This document shows, piece after piece, positions 16,827-25,786 of a stretch of DNA of 64,000 nt. The stretch is from CAVZVZ01 sp963778895 (GTDB taxonomy: Bacteria > Actinomycetota > Acidimicrobiia > Acidimicrobiales > Acidimicrobilacustridaceae), in NCBI GenBank assembly GCA_963778895.1, contig CAVZVZ010000005.1, forward strand, positions 930,001 through 994,000, in the 5' to 3' direction. Both the position numbers and the translations under genes were made by a program. Within the stretch, counting starts at the first letter, position 1; the number at the start of each line of letters is the position of its first letter. The notes under the pieces are model-generated. The model worked only from the letters and a program-made list of their open reading frames with translations. It ran no database searches and was not told where the DNA came from.

Positions 16827-17774
16827 GTGCACGTGCTCCGAGCGATAGGTGCGATCGGGCGGATGATGATCCGCGCCGGTGTGCTCATCTTGTTGTTCGT
16901 CGCCTATCAGCTGTGGGGCACCGGCCTGCACACCTCGCAGGCGCAGGACGAGCTGCAATCCGAGTTCCGCGCCCAGCAGGAGCAACTCGGCCAGCTCCCC
17001 AGTGAGTTCCCGGACGAGCCGAACTCGGACACGACGCTGGCACCGACCACCACCCTGGCGCCGCAGGTGGCGCCCACGACCGACGCCCCGCCCGAACGCG
17101 GTGCCCCCCTCGGCTTCATCCAGATCCCTCAGATCGGCGCCGAGTTCTACATGGTCGAAGGGGTCGAGCTGCGCTGGCTGCAAGAGGGACCGGGCCACTT
17201 CCCGCAGACACCACTGCCCGGTCAGGCCGGCAACGCGGCGCTCGCCGGACATCGCACCACCTACAAAGCCCCGTTCAACCGCATCGACGAACTGAAGCCG
17301 GGCGATCAGATCTTCATCGAGACCCTGCAGGGCAAGTTCACCTACGAGGTGATGCCGCAACCGAACAACGACGGCGGAGAGCCGTCGGGTCACCGCGTCG
17401 TCGGGCCCAACGCCACCGAGATCCTCGAGGACAAGGGCGACAACCGCCTGACCTTGATGGCGTGTCATCCGAAGTACAGCGCGAGTCAGCGCATCGTGGT
17501 CGAGGCCAAGTTGGTCGGAAACCCGGCGCCTCCCACCCCGCGGTCGGCGGAACCCGACACGGTCGAGGATCTCGCCGGCGGCAACGACAGCGCGCGGCGA
17601 CCCGCCCTCTTCTTCTCGCTCGCCGCCATCGCACTCTGGTTCGCCACGTGGTTGTTCGCGCACCGCTACCGCCGGTGGAAGTGGCCGGCGTACATCGTGG
17701 CCCTGCCCTTCTTCGCCGTGCTGTTGTTCTTCTCGTTCGACTACATCAATCAGCTGCTGCCCGCAGCGTTCTGA
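16827..17774 (+). CDS. Class E-type sortase (315 aa)
   Basis: An N-terminal membrane helix (RAGVLILLFVAYQLWGTG) and a Thr/Pro-rich linker precede the sortase beta barrel. The catalytic His is in AALAGHRTTYKAPFNRID, the Cys in NRLTLMACHPKYSAS and the Arg in QRIVVEAKL, all in the expected order. Two further hydrophobic helices close the C-terminus (ALFFSLAAIALWFATWLF and a following segment). Class E sortases of actinobacteria recognise LAXTG-like signals. The only clear sorting signal in this window is LPTTG at the end of the 32193-35876 protein. A lipoprotein gene follows with one base between them, so the two probably share a transcript. Confidence 0.88.
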   Translation: MHVLRAIGAIGRMMIRAGVLILLFVAYQLWGTGLHTSQAQDELQSEFRAQQEQLGQLPSEFPDEPNSDTTLAPTTTLAPQVAPTTDAPPERGAPLGFIQIPQIGAEFYMVEGVELRWLQEGPGHFPQTPLPGQAGNAALAGHRTTYKAPFNRIDELKPGDQIFIETLQGKFTYEVMPQPNNDGGEPSGHRVVGPNATEILEDKGDNRLTLMACHPKYSASQRIVVEAKLVGNPAPPTPRSAEPDTVEDLAGGNDSARRPALFFSLAAIALWFATWLFAHRYRRWKWPAYIVALPFFAVLLFFSFDYINQLLPAAF

Positions 17775-17775
17775 C

Positions 17776-18336
17776 GTGCTGGCCCGGCGTCATCGATGCG
17801 TGCTCGCGGGGCTCACCCTCGCCCTGGCGACGGGATTCCTCTCCACCGGCTGCACGTCGGGCAACGACAGCAGCTCGTCCACCACGGTGACCACCGCCGT
17901 ACCGGAGACGACCACCACGACGGAACCGCCGCTGGAGGCCGGCCGCCAAGTGTTCGTGTTCACGCCTGCGGTGGGCCAGTGCTTCGACCGACGCAGCCTC
18001 GACGAGCGGCCGGCCACCGGCCCTCAGCAGACCGACATCGTGTTGGTGCTCGATTGCTCGCTACCGCATCAGAACGAGGTCTTCGACATCCTCAAGATGC
18101 CCGACAATCCCCGCGACTACCCCGGCGAGACAGCGATGAAGGACTTCGCCCGCAGCCACTGCACGACCAACTTCCTCAGCTACGTGGGCCGACCGTACGA
18201 GGTGTCGGCCTTGGAGGTCGGCTACTACCTGCCCTCGTCCAACGAGTGGGACCAGGGCGCCCGCACCCTCGGCTGCTACGTGTACAACGTGAGCGGCGAC
18301 AAGTTGGTGGGCTCTGTCCAAGGCACGGGGCAATGA
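17776..18336 (+). CDS. Septum_form-family lipoprotein (186 aa)
   Basis: A lipoprotein signal peptide (CVLAGLTLALATGFLSTGC, lipobox STGC) is followed by a Ser/Thr-rich stretch. The domain then shows VGQCFD, DCSLPHQNEVFDI, four spaced cysteines, FLSYVGRPYEVSALEVGYY and GARTLGCYVYNV. That pattern, V-G-x-C-F, C-x-x-P-H-x-x-E-V, A...C...F..Y.G and a final Cys, matches the actinobacterial Septum_form family. Role at the septum is only implied by the family name. GTG 17776 begins one base after the sortase stop, so the two are co-transcribed. The product should be anchored to the outer face of the membrane. Confidence 0.75.
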   Translation: MLARRHRCVLAGLTLALATGFLSTGCTSGNDSSSSTTVTTAVPETTTTTEPPLEAGRQVFVFTPAVGQCFDRRSLDERPATGPQQTDIVLVLDCSLPHQNEVFDILKMPDNPRDYPGETAMKDFARSHCTTNFLSYVGRPYEVSALEVGYYLPSSNEWDQGARTLGCYVYNVSGDKLVGSVQGTGQ

Positions 18337-18359
18337 AGGGCAGCCGAGACGTGAGCCGG

Positions 18360-19074
18360 CTATTCACCCCGGAAGGCGGGTGGTCGTCGCTCGCGAAACG
18401 CCGCCATGCCCTCTTGTAGATCGGCACTGGCCCACGCCCGCCGGAACACCTCGCCGTAGTCCTCGTCCTCGGCCCCGTTGAGGCCGGCCTTGTGCCCGGC
18501 GAGCGTGAGCGGCGCGAGTGCAGCGATCTTCTCGGCCCACGCCCAAGCATCCGATGGCGCGCCCAGCCGATGCACGAAGCCGAGACGGTGTGCGGTGTCG
18601 CCGCGGTAGACCTCGGCCGCGAGCAGCATGGCGCGCGCCGGGCTCTCGCCCGCCACCGCGACCAGTCGATCGATGGTCCACTGATCCACCATCAGCCCGA
18701 GCTTTCCGGCCGGGATGCCGAACTGGGCGTCGTAGGTCGCGACCCGCAGGTCGCACGCCACCGCGAGCTGGGTGCCCGCACCCAGCGCCGCGCCCTCGAT
18801 CGCGGCCATGGTCGGAACGGCGGCGTCGTGCAGACCGAGCAACACCCGGCGCAGCGCCTGCACGAAGCTCCGTGTCCTCGACTCCGGTGAGATCGGCGCC
18901 CGCGCAGAAGTGACCGGCCGTGCCTTTCAGGACGATCACCCGAGCGGCGTCGTCCCTGGCTCGAGCCAGCGCCTTTTCCAGGCCGGCCAACGCCTCGTGA
19001 TCCAAGGCGTTGCGGCGCTCGGGCCGATCGATCACGATCGCGGCGATCGAGTCACGAACGTCGTAGTGGATCAT
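18360..19074 (-). CDS. Enoyl-CoA hydratase/isomerase family protein (one frameshift)
   Basis: From ATG 19074 the protein reads MIHYDVRDSIAAIVIDRPER, RRNALDHEALAGLEKAL and GHFCAGADLTG, the first oxyanion-hole segment. After a shift near 18865 it continues AAVPTMAAIEGAALGAGTQL, the second oxyanion segment, AVACDLRVATYDAQFGIP and a C-terminus ending FRERRPPAFRGE. The usual catalytic Glu positions cannot be assigned with certainty; crotonase relatives with other activities are possible. ATG 19074 overlaps the stop of the preceding crotonase gene as ATGA, so the two form an operon of paralogues. Confidence 0.78.
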
Positions 19075-19878
19075 CGGCCCGTCCAGCGGGGCGCGCGCTT
19101 CTCGGCAAACGCGGCGATCCCCTCGGCCGTGTCGTCGGTGGCCGATGTGATCGTGAGCGCGGCGTGCAACAGACGAAGGGCGTCGTCTGCCGCCTGATCC
19201 CATACCGCGTAGAACGAATCGCGACCGAGACGCATCACGGCGGGTGACTTGGCCGCCAACGCAGCCGCGAGCTCGTCGACGGAACGGTCGAGCTCATCCA
19301 CGGGTACGACTTGCGTCACGAAGCCGATGCGCTCGGCCTCGGCGCGCCGACACGCGACGGCCCGTCATCATCAGCTCGAGGGCTTTCTTCGGCGGCATCG
19401 AGCGGACCAGCGGAACCGTGATGACGAAGGGCCACAGCCCGACATCGATCTCCGGAGCGCCGAACTGCGCGTCGTCGGCGGCCACCACCAGATCGCACGC
19501 CAGCGCCAGACCCATGCCGCCGGCCAGCGCGTAGCCGCGGACCTTGGCGATGGTCGGTTTGCCCAGTTGCCACAACGCCTTGAACAGCTCGGGGAGATCG
19601 CCCCGACTGTCGTGCAAGGCGAGATGGTCGGCGCCCCCGGCCATCCCCGTCAGATCCGCGCCGGCACAGAACGCTTTGTCGCCGGCGCCGGTGAGCACGA
19701 CCACTCGCACCGTGTCGTCATAGCGAAAGTCACTCACGATTTCGCGGAGCTGGCGGATCATCGCCCAGGTCAACGCGTTGCGTCGCTCCGGCCGGTTGAG
19801 CGTGACGGTGGCGACGCCGTCGACGACGGCCACCTCGACGGCGATCTCACCGAGGGCACTCGGCTCACTCCCAGCCAT
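19071..19878 (-). CDS. Enoyl-CoA hydratase/isomerase family protein (one frameshift)
   Basis: From ATG 19878 the protein shows VATVTLNRPERRNALTWAMI, DKAFCAGADLTGMAGGA and PTIAKVRGYALAGGMGLALA, then CDLVVAADDAQFGAPEIDVG. After a shift near 19355 it continues with ERIGFVTQVVPVDELD and ends with AFAEKRAPRWTGR. This is a standard crotonase fold of about 265 residues. TAGTGT ends 6 bases before the ATG, so the transcript is leaderless. The downstream crotonase overlaps by four bases. A role in acyl-CoA beta-oxidation is expected; the chain-length or branched substrate is not readable. Confidence 0.8.
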
Positions 19879-19884
19879 CCGCGG

Positions 19885-19890
19885 ACACTA
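19885..19890 (-). promoter_or_regulatory. -10 box TAGTGT, leaderless promoter of the crotonase pair
   Basis: TAGTGT on the minus strand is separated from ATG 19878 by 6 bases. Confidence 0.5.
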
Positions 19891-19932
19891 CTCGCCGCTG
19901 GGATCCCCCCCACGGGGGCTGCGAGGTCTAAC

Positions 19933-20442
19933 GTGTCCGTCGTTGTGGGCACGTTCGTACGGATCGTGAGCAAAGGTCGCCGACGTGACACGTCGGCCGA
20001 GCCCAAGCTGCCGCAGGGAGCCGAAGCCGCGCTGTGGTCGATCCTCGAGGCCGTGCCCGATCCGCGCAACCACCTCGCGATGGTGCGCGATCTTTCGGGC
20101 GAGGTTCGCGTCACCGACATCGAGCAGGCGATGCTCGTCCACGCGTACGAGAACCGGTTGCCTGACGGGACCGACGCGACGAGACCGGCGCTCGCGGCCA
20201 AACGATCGCTGCTTCCGCCTCCGCCTCCGCCTCTGCCCGTTGCCACCAGCCCGCGCCGGCTCACGCTCGTCGAACACCCACTGGTGGACGAGGCCGAGCC
20301 CGCCGCGGAGGAAGCCGCAGCCGACGCGATCGTCGATGTGCGCGACACCGCGCCCCGAGCGATGGATCCCTACTACGACCTCGGCGAGATCGCCGAGAAC
20401 GCGCCGCTCACCGACCACCTCTTCACCGCGTCGAGCGACTGA
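19933..20442 (+). CDS. Hypothetical protein (about 170 aa)
   Basis: I do not recognise this protein. It has a basic N-terminus (RIVSKGRRRDTSAEPKLPQG), a compact helical region (AALWSILEAVPDPRNHLAMV, VTDIEQAMLVHAYENRLPDG), a proline run (six consecutive prolines) and an acidic Ala-rich C-terminal half ending ENAPLTDHLFTASSD. No membrane segment or signal peptide is visible. The start is uncertain: GTG codons at 19933, 19945 and 19966 are in frame, and a TAACGT box at 19929-19934 would favour 19945. It ends one base before the convergent GH63-like gene. Confidence 0.6.
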   Translation: MSVVVGTFVRIVSKGRRRDTSAEPKLPQGAEAALWSILEAVPDPRNHLAMVRDLSGEVRVTDIEQAMLVHAYENRLPDGTDATRPALAAKRSLLPPPPPPLPVATSPRRLTLVEHPLVDEAEPAAEEAAADAIVDVRDTAPRAMDPYYDLGEIAENAPLTDHLFTASSD

Positions 20443-20443
20443 G

Positions 20444-21617
20444 TCACCGGGTCCGCCGCTGGGCGAGCAACGCCAGCGTCGCCCAGCCCTGAGGGCGAGC
20501 GCCGAGCGCTGCGCCCGTGTCGGGGTTCCAATACTCGGCAAAGCCGGATCGCTGGGCTCCATCGACGAGCGCCGCGCCGAAGCCACTCGCCAGATCGTCG
20601 AGCGACCACCGTCGGGCCGCGACCCAGAGGAGATAGGTGAGCTGGGGCCACGCCGGTCCTCGCCAGTAGGTGTCGGGCGCGAAGGACGGCTCGCCGCGAT
20701 GCACACCCGCCGGCCCAAACGCACCGCCGTACTCGAGATCGTCCAAGGCGACTCGAAGTACGACCTCGGCCCGATCCGGGTCCACCAGCACGGGCAGCAG
20801 CGCATCGAGAACCCGGATCGACCCGGAGGTCGCGGCAGCAGGGCCAGCGTCGACCCACGTCGCCAACTCCGGATGCCAGAGATCCGCCAAGGCCCGAGCC
20901 AGCGCGTCACCGGCCGCACGCAGCGCGTCGTCTCCGGTCACTGACGCGAGCTCCCACGCGTTGAACGCCGTCAACGCGTTGAAGCCGGCCGGCGCGGGAG
21001 CGAACTCCGCGTTGGCCAATGGCGCACCCGACGGTGACCGCACAACGGTGTGCAGCAGTCGGCCCTTGGTGTCGAACCACTGCTGCGGGTCGAGGCCATG
21101 ATCCCCGCGCCAGTCATCCCATCGGGGGCTGTCGTCGGCCCCTGACTCCCACGGGTGCACGATCGTTATCAATCCGGAACCCGGGTCGCGCTGGCGCTGG
21201 TCCAACAGGAATCGCAGACCCGCCGTCGCCTTGGCGCGCACCGAGTCGTCGACGGGCACGCCGCGCCGCTCCAGCTCTGCGACCGCGTGCCCGTACATCG
21301 GCGGCTGAGTGATGCTCGACGAGCCGACCCGCCCCCAGAACGTCCGCGTGCGTCCTCGGCGCGACCTCGTAGTCGATGTGAGGTACGAAACCGGTCGAGT
21401 CCTGTGTCCGGAACAGGTGCGCCAGCTCGCGACGGGCCCGGTCGGGTTCGCCGAGCTCGCTCCAGACGATGGCGTGGAAGCACGAGTCCCAGAGCCACTG
21501 GAACGGATACACCGTGCCGTTCGGGACGGTGTATCCCTCGGGCCGCCATCCCGCGTCGAGCACGTGTCGGGCCGCGGTGCGGAGGTCGCCGCCCGGTACC
21601 GTTGCCTCGCCGCTCAC
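20444..21617 (-). CDS. GH63-like glycoside hydrolase (mannosylglycerate-hydrolase type), one frameshift
   Basis: The N-terminal part, from GTG 21617, has GYTVPNGTVYPFQWLWDSCF and HAIVWSELGEPDRARRELAH. After a shift near 21300 the (alpha/alpha)6-barrel continues with HPWESGADDSPRWDDW, GFNALTAFNAWELASV and PSFAPDTYWRGPAWPQLTYL. The WLWDSCFHA and YWRGPAWPQ blocks are typical of GH63-type enzymes such as the actinobacterial mannosylglycerate/glucosylglycerate hydrolases and related trehalase-like barrels. No signal peptide is visible, so it probably acts on a cytoplasmic sugar or compatible solute. It is back to back with a GT4 gene, with only 15 bases between the start codons. Confidence 0.72.
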
Positions 21618-21632
21618 GAGCGTGCGCTCGCC

Positions 21633-22643
21633 ATGCCCACCTGCGCCTTCCTCTCCTTCCGCCTCGGCGAGAACGATGGCGTCTCGGTCGTCGCCCGCGA
21701 GTGGATGCGAGCCTTCGCCTCCTTCGGGTTCGACATCCGCTCGGTCGCCGGTGCGGGCCCCGTCGACTGCCTCGTTCCCGGTCTGGCGATCGGCGCCACT
21801 GCGCCGCCCGACCCGGACGCGCTCGAACGCGCGCTCGACGGCGCCGACCTCGTCGTGGTCGAGAACCTGCTCACGATCCCGATGAACCTACCGGCCTCGA
21901 TCGTCGCGGTTGGTGTGCTGCGCGGGCGCCCCGCGCTGTTGCACCACCACGATCCCCCGTGGCAGCGAGCGCGATACCGCGAGGTCACGGCGTTGCCGGT
22001 CGACGATCCCAGCTGGCGCCACGTCACCATCAATCGACTCACGGCCGAGCAGTTCGGCGAGCGGGGCATCGACGCCGAGGTCGTCTACAACGGCTTCGAC
22101 GTGGAACCCCGCCCAGGAGATCGGCTCGCCACGCGGGCGGTCCTCGGCGTCGGCCCCGACGAGCGGCTGTTGGTTCATCCGGTGCGCGCCATCGAGCGCA
22201 AGTCGATTCCCGACGCGCTCGCGCTGGCCGACGCGCTCCACGCCACGTACTGGCTGACGGGACCACCGGAAGAGGGGTTCGACCACACGCTCCGCGAACT
22301 GCTCTCGACCGCGCGAGGCCGAGTGGTGCATCAAGCCGTCGATGACATCGACGATCTCTACGCCGCCGCCGATCTGGTCGTGTTCCCCTCCACCTGGGAA
22401 GGGTTCGGCAACCCGCCGATCGAGGCGTCGATCCGACGGCGTCCCGTGGCGGTGGGTCAGTACCCGGTGCTCGAGGAGCTGACGGCCCTGGGCTTCGAAT
22501 GGTTGTCGGTTGCCGACCCGGCCGCGATCGAAGCCTTCCTCCAGCAGCCCGATCACGAGATCCTCGCGATGAACCGGGCTCTCGCTCGCCGGCATTTCTC
22601 GCGTGATCAGATGCACAGCGCGTCTGCGAACGCTGTTGGATGA
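21633..22643 (+). CDS. GT4-like glycosyltransferase (336 aa)
   Basis: The protein begins MPTCAFLSFRLGENDGVSVV, a GT-B N-terminal fold with the donor-independent loop, and has PALLHHHDPPWQRARY and VVYNGFDVEPRPGDR. The C-terminal GT4 motif is DLYAAADLVVFPSTWEGFGN followed by PPIEASI, with the E-x7-E type nucleotide-sugar site. ATG 21633 is chosen because the frame further upstream overlaps the divergent hydrolase. Substrates are not readable. Sharing a 15-base divergent gap with a GH63-like hydrolase suggests a common sugar or glycoside pathway, which is inference. Confidence 0.78.
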   Translation: MPTCAFLSFRLGENDGVSVVAREWMRAFASFGFDIRSVAGAGPVDCLVPGLAIGATAPPDPDALERALDGADLVVVENLLTIPMNLPASIVAVGVLRGRPALLHHHDPPWQRARYREVTALPVDDPSWRHVTINRLTAEQFGERGIDAEVVYNGFDVEPRPGDRLATRAVLGVGPDERLLVHPVRAIERKSIPDALALADALHATYWLTGPPEEGFDHTLRELLSTARGRVVHQAVDDIDDLYAAADLVVFPSTWEGFGNPPIEASIRRRPVAVGQYPVLEELTALGFEWLSVADPAAIEAFLQQPDHEILAMNRALARRHFSRDQMHSASANAVG

Positions 22644-22649
22644 CGCAGG

Positions 22650-22923
22650 ATGGCTGCCGTGAACGAGCCCCCGGTCGATCCAGTGCGGGTGCGGCGGGCC
22701 CGGGTGGCTCGATACGCCTCGATCGGACAACGGGTCGGCTATCTCGCTGTTCCTCGTCGCCGCCATCGGGTTCTTCGTCGGCTTGGCAACCAGCTTCTCG
22801 GGTGGCCTGGTGACGTTGATCGAGGGTTCGCTGCTCGTCGGGTCGGCGTGCCTGGCCCCATCGATCGTCCTCGCCTACGCCGTGAAGGCGGCCGAACGGG
22901 ATGATCTGGAGCACGGGCGGTAG
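22650..22923 (+). CDS. Small two-helix membrane protein (about 90 aa, one frameshift)
   Basis: The first frame gives VNEPPVDPVRVRRARVARYA and ASIGQRVGY. After a one-base shift near 22740 the sequence is strongly hydrophobic: SLFLVAAIGFFVGLATSFSG, then LVTLIEGSLLVGSACLAPSI, and it ends KAAERDDLEHGR. Two transmembrane helices with a charged N-terminus resemble small conserved actinobacterial membrane proteins, but I cannot name a family. Either ATG 22650 or GTG 22659 could start it. It follows the GT4 gene by six bases on the same strand. Confidence 0.6.
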
Positions 22924-22932
22924 CGCCCTCAG

Positions 22933-22938
22933 TAGGCT
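22933..22938 (+). promoter_or_regulatory. -10 box TAGGCT upstream of the alcohol dehydrogenase gene
   Basis: TAGGCT is followed by a leader of about 24 bases carrying a G-rich ribosome binding site (GGGGG near 22957) before ATG 22969, so this promoter is not leaderless. Confidence 0.4.
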
Positions 22939-22968
22939 GACCCCACCACAGATACTGGGGGTTCGATC

Positions 22969-24076
22969 ATGACCAAGGCCGCGGTGTTCACGGGCGTCGA
23001 TACGCCACTCGAGATTCGCAACGACGTCGAGGTGGCAAGCCCCGGGCCCGGTGAGGTGCGGATCAAGATGGGCGCGTCGGGTGTGTGTCACTCTGACTTG
23101 TCGGTGCAGAACGGCACCATTCCCCTACCGACGCCGATCGTGCTCGGCCACGAGGGCGCGGGCACGGTGCTCGAGGTGGGCGACGGCGTGACCGAGGTCG
23201 TTCCCGGTGATCACGTGGTGCTGTCGTTCGTGCCCAACTGTCGCAACTGCTACTTCTGCAACCGCGGTCAGGGTTGGTTGTGCGAGAAGTCGGCCATGTC
23301 CGTGATGGGCGGGCTGCTCGACGGCACCACCCGGCTCACGTCCGCCGGCGCACCGCTCCACCAGATGGCCATGCTCGGCACGTTCGGCGAGGAAGCGATC
23401 GTCCCCGAGATCAGCATGGTGAAGGTCGACAAGTCCGTGCCCTTCAAGGTCGCCGCGCTGATCGGCTGTGGTGTGCTGACCGGCGTGGGCGCCGCCACCA
23501 ACACGGCGTCGATCCACGAGGGCGACACGGTGGCCGTGATCGGCTGCGGTGGCGTCGGGCCTCAACGTCATCCAGGGCGCCCGCATCGCCGGTGCGAGCG
23601 AGATCGTCGCCATCGACACCTTCGACTCCAAGCTCGAGATGGCCCGCAAGTTCGGCGCCACCCAGACCGTGAAGGTCGGCGAGGACGACGCCGCTTCCGT
23701 CATCACCGCCGCCAGCGGTGGCCGGCTCGCGGACGTGACCTTCGAGGTGATCGGGTTGAAGGACACGATCATGCAGGCGCTCGCACTGACCCGTAACGGA
23801 GGCGAGTGCGTGCTCGTCGGCGTCCCCCGCATGGACGCCGTTCTCGAGATCCCCGCCGCGTTCGAGTTCCTGTACCTCAACAAGAGCATCAAGGGTTGCT
23901 GGTACGGCTCGTCGAACGTGTACGAGGACGTGCCGAAGCTGCTCGGGCTGTACAGCGAGGGCAAGCTCGCACTCGACGAGTTGATCTCTCGCGAGATCGA
24001 GGTCGAGGCGGTCAACGAAGCATTCGACGCGATGCAGGCGGGCGAGGTCGCCCGTTCGGTCATCACGTACGAGTGA
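22969..24076 (+). CDS. Zinc-dependent medium-chain alcohol dehydrogenase (one frameshift)
   Basis: The catalytic zinc site is SGVCHSDLSVQNG and VLGHEGAGTVLEVG. The structural zinc cysteines are in NCRNCYFCNRGQGWLC, and the nucleotide-binding loop is VAVIGCGGVG, where a one-base shift near 23565 moves the frame to LNVIQGARIAGASEIVAID. The C-terminus ends GEVARSVITYE. Overall length, about 369 residues, and the conserved GHEGAG and GCGGVG blocks match class III-like MDR dehydrogenases, which in actinobacteria include NDMA-dependent and mycothiol-linked formaldehyde enzymes. Which one this is cannot be decided here. A TetR gene follows by 22 bases and may regulate it. Confidence 0.82.
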
Positions 24077-24098
24077 CGCCAACCCGCGCGTACCGCCC

Positions 24099-24683
24099 AT
24101 GACCACGCGAATGCCGGCCGCCGAGCGGCGAGCACAGTTACTCGACGTGGCGTTGCGCGTGTTCGGCGAGCAGGGTTTCCACGACACGTCGATGAACGAC
24201 ATCGCCGACGCGGCCGGCGTGACCAAGCCTGTGCTCTATCAACACTTCGGGTCCAAGCGAGCGTTGTTCCTCGAGGTCTTGCGCGAGGTCGGTGGTCGGC
24301 TACGAGACGCGGTCGGCAAGGCCACCGCGTCGGCCACCGGACCCCATCAACAAGTCGAGTATGGCTTCCGCGCCTATTTCAACTGGGTCGCGAAGACGCG
24401 CGGCGGATTCGACGTGTTGTTCGCGGGCGAGACGAGACGCGACCGCGAGTTCGTGTCCGAAGCACTGAAAGTCGAGACCCAGATCGCCGACGTCATCGCC
24501 GAGCTCATCGTCGTCGAAGGCCTCGACGAGCAGCGGCGCCGGTTACTTGCCTATGCAATCGTCGGGTTGGCCGAGACCACGTCGCGACACTGGTTGTCGA
24601 ACGACCTCGACGTCGCGGCCGATCTCCTGGCGCAACAGTGCGCCGACCTCGCGTGGGCCGGACTACGCGGGTTGCACGCCTGA
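24099..24683 (+). CDS. TetR-family transcriptional regulator (194 aa)
   Basis: The helix-turn-helix is at residues about 10-55: RRAQLLDVALRVFGEQGFHD, TSMNDIADAAGVTKPVLYQH and FGSKRALFLEV. The ligand-binding part is a typical all-helical TetR_C domain with no unusual insert. It follows an alcohol dehydrogenase on the same strand by 22 bases and probably belongs to that transcript. No obvious inverted repeat was seen immediately upstream of the dehydrogenase, so its operator is not identified. Confidence 0.85.
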   Translation: MTTRMPAAERRAQLLDVALRVFGEQGFHDTSMNDIADAAGVTKPVLYQHFGSKRALFLEVLREVGGRLRDAVGKATASATGPHQQVEYGFRAYFNWVAKTRGGFDVLFAGETRRDREFVSEALKVETQIADVIAELIVVEGLDEQRRRLLAYAIVGLAETTSRHWLSNDLDVAADLLAQQCADLAWAGLRGLHA

Positions 24684-24698
24684 AGGGGGCATCAGCGC

Positions 24699-24704
24699 TA
24701 CCGT
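24699..24704 (+). promoter_or_regulatory. -10 box TACCGT, leaderless promoter
   Basis: TACCGT ends 7 bases before the GTG at 24712. Confidence 0.45.
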
Positions 24705-24711
24705 CGGCGGC

Positions 24712-25483
24712 GTGCTCGCGATCATCATCGTGCTCGCCGTTCTCGTCCTGGTGCTGGCTGCGTGGCTCTTCGGCACGCGCAACGCATTGCGCGAAGCGCG
24801 CCATCACGGCGACGAGGTGACCGGGCGGCTCGACGCCGCGACGCGGAACGTCGAGCGAACGATGGGCGATCTCGCCACGGCCGAGAGCAACCTCGTCGCC
24901 GAGCGGAAGAAGGTCGTCGCGGCCGACGAAGCCGCGGCCGCCGCCGCCAAGGAAGCCGAGAAGTCCGACGCGGTGGCGCGTGCGGCCACCGAACGCGCCC
25001 TTGCGCTCGAGCGGAACACCATCGATGCCGGCGGATTGTGGGCGTTGGAGGCGGTGCGCTTCGATCGGATGTGGCGGGACCACGCCGCCGTCGGCCCCGA
25101 CGCGCCGTCGCCTCTGGCCGAAACCGACGATCCGGCGCGCTCGGCGGTCGAGATCATCGCCGAAGCGCTCCGTGAGGACTCCGGGACCGCGATCGACGTG
25201 CAGTGGAAAGCCGATGACGCTCCCGACCGCGGCGCCCGCGGCGCGCCTGGTCCGGGCCTGCGAGGAAGTGTTGGCAGTAGCCCGAGCGGCCGACGAGGGC
25301 GTCATCGAGGTGCATCAGCACGGCGCCGACGCCTACGTGATCCAGGTGCGCACCGAACCAGCGGTGCCGGTTCCGCCACACGTCGTGGCGGCCCTGGCCG
25401 CCGCGGGATGCGAGCCCGAGGCCCATGCTGACGGCCGCGTCGAGCTGCGGATCTCGCTCGCGGACGACAGCCCAGCCGGCTAG
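24712..25483 (+). CDS. Membrane-anchored coiled-coil protein, unknown function (one frameshift)
   Basis: GTG 24712 begins a hydrophobic helix (VLAIIIVLAVLVLVLAAWLF), followed by a long Ala/Glu/Lys-rich coiled coil (residues about 25-100, including AAAAAAKEAEKSDAVARAAT). A globular C-terminal domain follows, with GLWALEAVRFDRMWRDHAAV. After a shift near 25225 it carries ARLVRACEEVLAVARAADEG and VIEVHQHGADAYVIQVRTEP. The C-terminal part could be a dimerisation or GHKL-like region, but no nucleotide-binding box is visible and I do not recognise a family. It is probably transcribed alone. Confidence 0.6.
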
Positions 25484-25786
25484 CAGATCTCGGGAACCGC
25501 TTTCTCGCCTTCGTCGTTTGGTTTCTTCGCGTGCCCGCACGGGCGGCGATGCCCCGCTGGGAGTGTGTCGTCGCCCGCGCACGGTCCGTGGTACCGCCGG
25601 AGAAGTTGGGTACCCTGGTGGGGTCGAGCCGGATGATGATTCGGTTCGCGGGCCAACCTCCCCCGCTTCTCCCTCGACCGTGGATCACGGCGTGGAGCTG
25701 ACCGAGGTCAGCCCACCCCATAGATCACATCGAGCCCGATCACAGAGAGACCGGGCCATCGAGTCCAGGAAGCAGAGAACAGAGGA
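25484..25786 (+). promoter_or_regulatory. Long upstream region of the DEAD-box helicase gene
   Basis: This 303-base gap holds no convincing gene. GGGTACCC (25608-25615) contains a TACCCT box (25611-25616) that could serve as the -10 and would leave a transcribed leader of about 165 bases. The leader ends in GAGGA just before ATG 25787. Long leaders are common on RNA-helicase and cold-shock mRNAs; I could not fold this one reliably and see no known riboswitch. Confidence 0.35.

Noticed and set aside
25608..25615. GGGTACCC palindrome as an operator for the helicase
   Set aside because: Eight-base palindromes of this kind are frequent in this GC-rich sequence and no second arm or repeat supports it; kept only as a possible -10 region.
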